Assembly: GCA_019137255.1 (NCBI GenBank)
Contig: WPDH01000530.1
Coordinates: forward strand, 1-25,499
Length of the DNA stretch: 25,499 bases
Reading direction: 5' to 3'
From: Corinectria fuckeliana
Lineage: Eukaryota; Ascomycota; Sordariomycetes; Hypocreales; Nectriaceae
Part shown: positions 18,107 to 25,499 of the stretch, in pieces
Numbering within the stretch: the first letter of the stretch is position 1
Layout: each line of letters begins with the position of its first letter
Program-made: the position numbers and the translations under genes
The notes under the pieces: generated by a model
Told to the model about the DNA's origin: nothing
Databases searched by the model: none
What the model saw: only the letters and a program-made list of their open reading frames with translations

Positions 18107-20883
18107 AGGGTGAACACTAGTGATGCTTGCAGTCTCTCGGTTGGCGGGGTTCCTTGATGATCTTATACGGTTGGTAATCTAGTATAGAGGGTTTTGGGTT
18201 ACGAGTGTGAGCCTGTGGAATGATTGATGATCTTGGTCTCAAAGCTGTGGTTCTCGTCTTTTACCGTGATATTCCACCGTAACTATTCACCAGTCATTTA
18301 ATATACTCATAACATCTACCAAGATATCAGGAGGTTGTTGAGAATTGCGAACATGCCAATGAACACTTGCCAATTGAAATGGTTTACTGGTAAGAGGTAT
18401 CTAATGCCAAGTTGTCAATTGTCCCGATCCGGGCTTAGGTCTAGGGTAGCTTGGCCAGGATCAGAGCCGAAAGCACAGTGCCGCAATTTGGCTATAAATA
18501 TGAACTTGAGATGAGCTTGAGACTAGTTCATATCTAATTGGAGATGGCGCTTCAAATGTTTAATAGTGTCAGGCTGTCCCTGTTTTGTAATCTCCACTTC
18601 TTGGGTCTTCCTGACGGGCATTTCTCAGCTTGCTAGCCTGGTCTTTCACTTCGTCCCATAAGAGGATTTCTCTACCCACGGATATGCGTCTCAGCTACGC
18701 CTTAAGGGTAGATCCTTTGCAAAACTTCTCAAGGGACTTATTCAGAACGCTGCTGAGATTCCACTTAGACCCATACCCTTCAGTGTCAAATCCCGTTCTT
18801 GTGCTAAGAGCGCCGCAAATTCCATGCTGTTCAGAACCCCTGCGCGAACCGGTGGCCATCTATTTGTGGCAGAAGCAAAAAAAGGGCACCGAGGCAGCCA
18901 CAACTGGCTAGTTCGCACGACGACCCAGCTGCCTCTTTAACTACACTGCTCCATCCTCAAGCTGGAAATACCATCCGTCAAACCTCCCAGACCCCTCGTC
19001 CCTCTACCTGAAACAGCCCCGGTGCTTCAGTACACGCCTGCCTGGCGCTGCTTCTCGACCCATTGCAGTGGCTTCGCAAGCGCTTGCCCGCCGTCGCGTG
19101 GGTGCTCGGGAGCCCAGAGGAAGAGAATCCGGCTCCGTGGACGGGAAGCTGTTTGGAAGGCAACGCAATGTACCTCCCCCGCAGACGCTGGTGGGGAGGT
19201 ACCCGCACGGTCCTCGTTCCAATCAGATGCCGCGCGAGGTCCAAAAATAGAGACGCTAGCCTCCTTGGGAGCCGCCTCATCTTGAGTTAAACGCGCGCCT
19301 GCAGGCCCCTGGCCAATTGGACGGGCGCAGCCCCACACCAGCTCGCGCCCTCCATTTCCAACGTCGAAGCATTTCAACACCAACACATGTTACCAACACA
19401 TGTTTGTGTTTGATGTGTCAACACCTCTTGCACCGATGACGATCTCGTCTCCAGCTACAGCGTCTCCTACAGCGTCTCCTACAGCGTCTCCTCCAGCTAC
19501 AGGGGCTGCTCAATGGGTCCGGGGGTATGTTTACAAGGGCGCTGTGCCCCCCCTTGTGGCTCCCTAGTCGACGCTCTGCCGCTTGGATGATGCGCATGTC
19601 GCACCGACGCCTCTCTACGTATTGGCACCTTGCCGCTGCAGACTTCCCGCTTGTTCGTGGCATGGAAGGAAGGCTGGTGCTCAACCGGGAGTGGGCACGC
19701 TATCTCGATCCTTCATCTGTCTCTCGTCTCTGTGTATGTTTCTCCCGGTGTTCATCCCCACCGTGCCGACCCATGCGATGCAATGCAGCGACCCCGTTCA
19801 TTTCTTTTAGCCGCCTTTGCTCGCCGCGAGACTGAATGGCCGCTCCCCAGCCTGGACGTCCGTCATGGAAGCCGCTGAAACCTGCACAATGGCTGGCTGT
19901 CGACAAGCTGCAAGCTCTTCTGGACCCTCGTGCTCGTCCGCTTCCGTCCACACCGTCCCAACACGACCACGCCATCGTCCTCCCGCGAACCCATCTCTGC
20001 CGTACTGCTACTGTGCGCTCTTTGCCCTGACCGCCTGGCGCTTCATCATACTCGTCCGCACCACGGCCTGCGATCCTCCCGGCGTACACCCTTCCCTTGC
20101 CCCTCGCTCGCCCTCTCTGCCCATTGTCAGGAGACCCTCTATCGCGTAGCCGCCCTTGTTGGAGCAACCCCGTCTAAGTGCTAACCGCCCAAGTGCCCCC
20201 CCAGACAGCCGCCTCCCCGACCAATATCAGCGGCCCATTCGCGGCATACCGTCTCCCCCAGACACAAGTGTGTCGTTTCATCTCCCCTGCTATTCTGTCC
20301 CAATGTCTCGTTTCAGCGGCGCTACCGCCCACGGCGAGATTGGTCTTTGTTCCTCTGCCTCAGTTGCGCGATCCACCCAGGGCCGCTCCACGAGCTTAAA
20401 GCTGCTTCATATCCGGCCTTCTCACGGCCCTCAGTCCTACTCTCTCTCCTCCAAACACGCTCTCGCTCAACTTACCAAGTTCTCATCTTTCTTTCCTAGT
20501 CTCCTTTTCCTTTTTTCCTATTCTCGGTCTCAGTCTCAGTCTCATTCATCTCTGTCGCTTTCTTGACCTCGTGGGCCTTGAACTCGCCTGATTCATAACT
20601 TGATCTCCTTACCCCCGTCCGTTATCTTCTTATATGACCTTTCTGCCCTCTGTTTCGACCGATTCTCCAGACCACGGCCGACCTAGCCCCCCGACCAGAA
20701 CAGACCAGGCCGGTTGACCCGGGCCTTTACCTTCTTTCCACACGCCTAATCGGTAATATCCTTACCTCACTTCAAGGGTCCGACAACATCCCGGACATCT
20801 TCCTCTTGGCTCTTCCTCTTCACGAAGAGACCCGTTCGCTCCATCACCCACACATATCCTACACAATCACTTCAGAACCAACC
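18107..20883. other. Long intergenic region and probable leader of the Myb gene
   Basis: 2.8 kb without a gene I can support. 18107-18560 is AT-leaning 3' flank of the GH51 gene. 18950-20160 is C-rich and open in several frames at once, which reflects composition, not coding. At 19456-19491 a 12-bp unit TACAGCGTCTCC is repeated three times exactly. From about 20160 the plus strand becomes strongly pyrimidine-rich (CTTTTCCTTTTTTCC, then repeated GTCTCA near 20525-20543), as in long 5' leaders of fungal regulatory genes. An ATG at 20303 opens an 87-codon upstream frame ending at 20566. Confidence 0.45.
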
Positions 20884-22033
20884 ATGCCGAAACACACCAG
20901 GAACTCGAGTGCCTCTCACAGCCGCTATGGGGCCCCCATGCCAGTCTCCCTAGCGCCCTCTCCTTTGTATAGCCAGCAGCGCATGACCATGCCTAGCAAC
21001 TACTACAACGTCCCTACAACCTCAGCTTCTTCCATGGCTCTTCAAGCTCAAGCCCAGCAGCCCACCTACGACGCCTACACCACGAACACCACCTCGGCCG
21101 TCTCCGTCCCGCCTCCCATCCAGCACCGTGCCAGCTCGGGAGCCTGGACGCCCCAGGACGACCAGCAGCTGCTGAGCGCACGCATGCAGGGCCTCAACTG
21201 GGGCCAGATCCAGGCCAACTTCTTCCCGACCAAGACGCCCAACGCTTGCCGCAAGCGCCACGAGCGACTGATGGAGCGCAAGGGCTCGGACGACTGGGAC
21301 AACCAGAAGCTCCAGCGTCTGGCCCGGGACTATATGAGCATGCGGAAGGAGATCTGGAGCGGGCTGGCTGCCCGGACTGGAGAGAAGTGGAACGTCGTGG
21401 AGCAAAAGGTAAGCCCTTACAGCCCTGGCGTATCATGTACTGCCCTGTATAACTCGACGCTGACCTGTGATTCTTTTCTTCCACCTACAGTGCATGTCCA
21501 ATGGTCTCAAGAATTTGCAAAGCGCCGCCCGCGCCGGCGCGCGCCGCGACCGCCTCGAGTCCGGCGGTGCTCTCTCAGGGTATGACGACGACAGCGGCAT
21601 CTCCGGCATGGGCCTGACCCCGGTTGACGAGCTAGACGCATCCTATAGTAGCCCCGAAACGACGTCGTCAGCCATGCACTCGGCGCACTCCAGCACGGCT
21701 TCGGCCGCCGCGACGTACCAGGCCCTGCAGCAGCAGCATCATCAACAGCAGCAGCAGCAACAACAACAACAACAACAACAACAACAGCAACAGTCGCACA
21801 TGACGCTCGGAGCCGGTCCGGGGGCTTACGGCATGGGAGCGTACGGAGCCGGCTACGGAGGGCACGGCTACTCGTCGAGCGTGAGCTCCACCGCCAGCGC
21901 CGGCCATGGCTACGGAGGCCACGCCGGCAACGGGCACAGCCAGGGGAACAGCCCGTACCTGAACACGCACCGGCCCCAGAGTGCAGACATGGGCATTCCG
22001 GCCATCATCAACAGGCCTCGCGGTGGCATGTAA
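20884..22033 (+). CDS. Myb/SANT-like DNA-binding protein with polyQ tract
   Basis: Two exons, 20884-21408 and 21491-22033 (82-bp GT-AG intron with a CTGAC branch word), give 355 residues. A Ser/Ala/Gln-rich N-terminus precedes one good Myb/SANT repeat starting SGAWTPQDDQQLLSARMQGL and continuing NWGQIQANFFPTKTPNACRK; a second, degenerate repeat follows (DDWDNQKLQRLARDYMSMRK then EKWNVVEQKCMSNG), split by the intron. After it come an acidic Ser-rich segment, a polyglutamine run of about 20 coded by CAG/CAA (21729-21792), and a Gly/Tyr/His-rich tail. This is the layout of a fungal Myb-like transcription regulator, presumably nuclear; targets unknown. ATG 20884 (ACCATGCC) is chosen because the frame upstream opens only with a TTG. 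A long pyrimidine-rich leader precedes it. Confidence 0.85.
21729..21792. repeat. CAG/CAA polyglutamine-coding repeat
   Basis: Interrupted CAGCAG and CAACAA trinucleotide repeat within exon 2 of the Myb-like gene, encoding Q runs broken by two His. The mix of codons suggests moderate stability, but length variation between strains is likely. Confidence 0.85.
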
Positions 22034-22786
22034 GGCGCTACCACTTCCGGCTTGGGCTTCACACACCAACAACGAACAAACCCGCAAGTCATGCGACACC
22101 ACACTCTCACACTCGAACTTATACCATCTTTCTCACTCCCTTCATCCTTGAACTACTCTAGGCTTTTCCCTATTACACCAGCGCCCACCCAGGTGCCATC
22201 CATTCCTTTCCAGTTTCTTCTCAGGTCACCACCCTCAATCCGTCGAGTGGTATCAGTCCTTTCAGTCTACCCTTCCTGTTGTCTCTTTGCATGGCTAGCG
22301 GCCCCTGGTTACGGTGTTTAAGGCGCTCTGGATAACGAGCGATGATGATCAGCAACCTGCTTATACTTGTTTTTTTTGTTAGCCTTGTCATGCGTTCCGG
22401 GTTTATTCTTTTTGCAGGAGTTTCTCGGTGTGTTCGCGTAATGGTATTTTTTTATGGATTCTCCAAAATGGTGGCAACTGGCCGAAGACTTCCACTTGCC
22501 TTGTACAATAGAGATAGACATACCAGGGCATGGAGGTGGATGATGGATCTAGGACCTACTTGCAGGTCCCCGCACCGAGAAATACAGCATTTGCCTTTTA
22601 TTTATATTTATTTTGCTTAGGTCTCTATCTTCGAATCCCAAGATATGACTTAGATAGAGTTACAATGGTGTTGGGTCTTGTGCAAAAGCGACAAAATGAA
22701 CTACGACTGGTGAGCAAGATAAAGACCCTGTCACATCTCGCCGAATGCCGTCCTGTATATCATACAATTGTTGTACAGTGCCGTCG
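22034..22786. other. Convergent region between the Myb-like gene and COX10
   Basis: 753 bp tail-to-tail spacer. The Myb side is C/T-rich to about 22320, followed by a T-rich part (T runs at 22371-22377 and 22446-22452) and an AT-rich stretch with TTTATTTATATTTATTTTGC at 22597-22616. Probably two 3' UTRs; no gene, repeat or RNA gene is recognised. Confidence 0.5.
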
Positions 22787-24343
22787 TCACCTCGCCGGCT
22801 TGGCGTCTTGTAACCGATCGCTCGAGTGCTCCGCCGCCATGATTACCATCTCGTCTAGCTCCTCCACTTCCCACTCACCGTCGTCCTCACCGAATATACT
22901 GCTCCACGCCCTGCTCCATAATCCCTTCTTGTGTACGAGGGCTAGGATCATCACGCCGGGCAGATGCCAGACACTCGCCCAGAACAGGCTCCTCGCGGTG
23001 CCGTTGTGGCCGTCATGTTGCCAGAAGCGCACCGCCTCTCGCACGAGCCAGGCGTTGATGGGGAAACTGGTAACGGCAAAGGACCACTCGGTGACGCCCG
23101 CGGCGCAGAGCGAGATGCACAAAGGGATAAATACGAGACTGTATCGGAGGGCGACGCGGGAGTTGCGCTTCGGGTTCGTCCATGCCAGCATGCGAAGGCC
23201 AGCGGCCTTGTATTCCTCGCGAATGGGCCAGCTGAGGGCCATGAAGTGAGGGAACTGCCAAGCAAATAGCAGCCCAGCCATGACCCAGCCACCAATAGAG
23301 GAGCCGTCGCCAGCAAACAAGAGTTCTCTCCAGGATCCATCCTTGGTGGCAGCTTCGCCAGCCGCCGCAGCCCAGCCCATCAGAGGAGGAATGCCACCAA
23401 CCACAGCGCCAATCCAAGTATTGAAGGATGTGACGGCTTTGAGCGGGGTGTATGCGCCAGCGTAGAGAACAATATTGGCGAGGCCCAAGAATGAAACGGT
23501 CGGGTTGACACCGACGTATAAAGCTCCCACTCCAGCGGCTCCAGTTAGGATCGCAAAGGCGATGGCGCTCCGCGTTGAGATGAGCTTCCTCACTAGGGGA
23601 CGGTTCCTGGTCCGGCTCATCTTGGCGTCGGTTTTGGGCTCGTATAACATGTTGAAGGCGTTCGCGCTGGCTGAGCAGAGTGTGGTGCCGGTGGTGAGGA
23701 ATAGCAGCGTCAACGGGCTGAGGCTTGGGGTTTCGGTAGTGCTCGGGGCTAGCATCTCGGGAACGGGATAGAGCGCATAGGAAGCCATGGCCGTTAGCAC
23801 AACTAGCATGGTCAACCGAGGCTTCGAGAGGGAGAGGAAGGTCGAGAAAGTCCGACGGAGGGAATCGGTGGGTTGGGCGGCGGCGCGGGTTGTTAGAAGG
23901 GAAGAGGCATCGGGAGGGAGAGGCTTCTCTCCGTTGGGGGTAGCAGCAGCAGCAGCGGCTGCGCGTCGTTCGGCCTGTCGTCGACGATGAGGAGCGAGAG
24001 TCGGTTCGGATTGTGAGGTTTCGAAAGAGGAAGCGGTTGCGGAGTCGGCAGGTTCGGGAATGGAAGAGGCGGCGGGCGTGGACGAAATACCGCCATTGGC
24101 ACGGCGGGAGACGACGAAATCGAGGCAATTGGATCGCTCAAACAGTCGATTAGACAGGAAGAAGGCGTGGCCCCTCAATGGCACGGCCGAGGGCATGCGG
24201 GGCGCGTGGAAGGCGGCAGGCGACGACATCCATCGTCGGATCAGCGGCGAAGCGGATGGGCCGTTTCTGCTATGAGGGGCTCCGGAGAGCGCTCTCCAGG
24301 ACTGGAGCTCCGTGGCGGGGACGAGACATCGTGGTGGTCGCAT
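22787..24343 (-). CDS. COX10: Protoheme IX farnesyltransferase COX10
   Basis: Converts haem B to haem O by transferring a farnesyl group, the first step towards haem A of cytochrome c oxidase, in the mitochondrial inner membrane. A single uninterrupted frame of 518 residues. Residues 1-160 are Arg/Ser/Ala-rich, poor in acidic residues at the start, and fit a mitochondrial presequence plus a variable linker (with an Ala run at 128-134). The UbiA-family core begins at SKPRLT (173-178). The first prenyl-diphosphate site is NMLYEPKTDAKMSRTRNRPL (231-250) with the conserved Asn231 and Asp239; YTPLK (298-302), NTWIGAVVGGIPPLMGW (308-324) and FAWQFPHFMALSW follow. Several hydrophobic helices span 175-460. 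The acidic C-terminus (GEDDGEWEVEELDEM) is outside the core. The start ATG 24343 is the first in frame; a Met at 39 is an alternative. Intronless here. Confidence 0.95.
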   Translation of the reverse strand: MRPPRCLVPATELQSWRALSGAPHSRNGPSASPLIRRWMSSPAAFHAPRMPSAVPLRGHAFFLSNRLFERSNCLDFVVSRRANGGISSTPAASSIPEPADSATASSFETSQSEPTLAPHRRRQAERRAAAAAAATPNGEKPLPPDASSLLTTRAAAQPTDSLRRTFSTFLSLSKPRLTMLVVLTAMASYALYPVPEMLAPSTTETPSLSPLTLLFLTTGTTLCSASANAFNMLYEPKTDAKMSRTRNRPLVRKLISTRSAIAFAILTGAAGVGALYVGVNPTVSFLGLANIVLYAGAYTPLKAVTSFNTWIGAVVGGIPPLMGWAAAAGEAATKDGSWRELLFAGDGSSIGGWVMAGLLFAWQFPHFMALSWPIREEYKAAGLRMLAWTNPKRNSRVALRYSLVFIPLCISLCAAGVTEWSFAVTSFPINAWLVREAVRFWQHDGHNGTARSLFWASVWHLPGVMILALVHKKGLWSRAWSSIFGEDDGEWEVEELDEMVIMAAEHSSDRLQDAKPAR

Positions 24344-24650
24344 GGTCGCCTAGGGCTCGGGTTCATGGTGTCTGGCGAGGAAAGCTCAATCCATTGCCCG
24401 TTGCGGAGAAGGAGGAGATCAGGTTGCAGGTGAGCCGGCCGGGGCGGATTGACAGTGGTACGACTTGGTGAGCGGGATGGCAGATTTCTTGGTGGTTTGG
24501 GCCGAATTGGGACACTCTAGAGTGTGGCACGTGATGCGTCATGTGAGCTGTCAGACGGACGGCATGATTGACGGTGTCGATCTTTGACGGTCAATGCTAA
24601 GAAGCCTGCAAAGTATTGACCGGTATATGACGACCCTTGTTTCTATCCTG
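24344..24650. promoter_or_regulatory. Promoter region of COX10 with E-box and palindrome
   Basis: Upstream of the minus-strand COX10 start. A perfect 14-bp palindrome ACACTCTAGAGTGT lies at 24512-24525 and a CACGTG E-box directly beside it at 24528-24533. GACGGT-type words repeat nearby (TTGACGGTGTCGATC, TTTGACGGTCAATG, 24568-24597). These are candidate factor sites by pattern only. Confidence 0.4.
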
Positions 24651-24776
24651 TCAAGGTGTAACTAAGCGCCTCTCATCGACATACTTTCCTCCTTGCGCTT
24701 CCACGACCCTCTTGATCATCTCCTCCACCACTTGATCGGATCCCGAGTTGCCCGTCACGGCTCGAAATGTGGCAGC
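24651..24776 (-). pseudogene. 3' terminal exon remnant of an unrecognised gene
   Basis: On the minus strand a clean frame of 41 codons begins directly after a CCTAG splice-acceptor-like word and ends at TGA 24651-24653. It reads AATFRAVTGNSGSDQVVEEM and continues with a charged helix (KRVVEAQGGKYVDERRL). Codon use is like the neighbouring genes and the amphipathic helix looks like real protein, so I take it for the last exon of a gene whose upstream part has been destroyed or replaced by the AT-rich DNA that starts about 60 bp further on. The family is not recognised. Confidence 0.4.
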
Positions 24777-24839
24777 CTAGGACGGGAATTATGGGGTGTG
24801 GAGAGAACTCTACGGAAGGCTATAGGGCCTGGTGTCTTA

Positions 24840-25499
24840 TATTAACTTTTTTTTAAATTTTCGTATTAGGGTCACCCTACTGTATTATATAAGCTTTATT
24901 TAATTATATATAATATTATATTATAATAAAAAACTATATTTTTATCTTATTTATTTATATATAAAAGAATTAAAGTTTTTATTACTATAATAACTAATTA
25001 ATAATAAAAGAAATTATATATAGTTATATACTCTTATATATCTTTTTATACTTTATTATACTTTCTTCTTTTTTTTCTTTTTATTATAAAAAGGCTTTTT
25101 TTATTTATACTTATAATATTCTATCTAAATAAACTAATTACTTACTTAAAGGTTTATAAATAGTCTTTTAGTATTATATATTATCTTAATTATAGCTAAT
25201 AGCTTCTTATACTTATATTCTTATTTACTTCTATTATTAATCTAATAGACTTATTTTCTACCTAATAAATAACTAAATATATACTTATATAAAGTATAAT
25301 AATTTCTTCTAATAAGACTATCTTAGTAATACTTAATACTTTTATTAATATAACTAATATAGCTATTATAGCTTATATAACTAGTATTATAGCTATATAA
25401 AGTACTAAAATGGTTTTTATAGTTAACTTATAAAGTATATTTTATATTTTAACTAGCTATAATAATAATAATATTAATAATATAAATATTCTTATTTAT
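24840..25499. repeat. AT-rich, RIP-degraded repeat island (right edge)
   Basis: From about 24840 composition switches abruptly to nearly pure A+T with TTATA, CTTA and TAATA words and stops in all frames, continuing to the end of the window. The composition matches the left island at 1-2387. No element ends were identified; the block probably continues beyond the window. Confidence 0.78.

Noticed and set aside
19027..19386. 119-codon minus-strand open frame in the large gap
   Set aside because: Several frames on both strands are open over the same stretch, which indicates composition rather than coding.
22626..22640. TTCGAATCC word resembling a tRNA T-loop (B box)
   Set aside because: No acceptor stem, D-arm or A box at the expected distance on either strand.

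Overview
The window looks like a nuclear segment from a filamentous ascomycete (Pezizomycotina), most likely a sordariomycete. The reasons are short (about 45-270 bp) GT-AG introns with CTRAY-type branch points, C-rich third codon positions, very AT-rich and stop-saturated islands typical of repeat-induced point mutation (RIP), and gene families with fungal architecture. The species call is inference; no search was run.

Layout: 1-2457 is an AT-rich repeat island whose right end is a TA-flanked transposon remnant of 822 bp with about 70-bp terminal inverted repeats. 2610-3282 (-) is the splicing factor SPF27 (BCAS2/Cwf7 family). 3785-4028 is a second small AT-rich island. 4780-5594 (+) is a broken isochorismatase-like hydrolase, followed by a possible truncated gene start at 5803. 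6226-7946 (+) is GPI17/PIG-S of the GPI transamidase. 8210-9737 (-) is an unrecognised Q/E-rich protein with four degenerate N-terminal repeats, a probable GC-AG intron and an N-containing homopolymer defect. 10381-11755 (+) is an alpha/beta hydrolase. 12228-14025 (-) is an MFS sugar transporter. 15913-18106 (+) is an intracellular GH51 alpha-L-arabinofuranosidase. 20884-22033 (+) is a Myb-like, polyQ-containing putative DNA-binding protein. 22787-24343 (-) is COX10 (haem A synthesis). A gene tail lies at 24651-24776 (-), and from about 24840 to the end the sequence is AT-rich again.

Most genes are housekeeping and unrelated. One functional pairing stands out: the sugar transporter and the signal-peptide-less GH51 enzyme are divergent across 1.9 kb, which would suit import of arabinose-containing oligosaccharides followed by cytosolic cleavage. 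The second theme is genome defence: repeats at both edges are RIP-ruined, and the gene remnants nearest them (isochorismatase, 24651 tail) are decayed or cut off, while SPF27, whose stop codon is only about 150 bp from a repeat, is intact. No CRISPR, rRNA, tRNA or wholly new multi-gene system was found.
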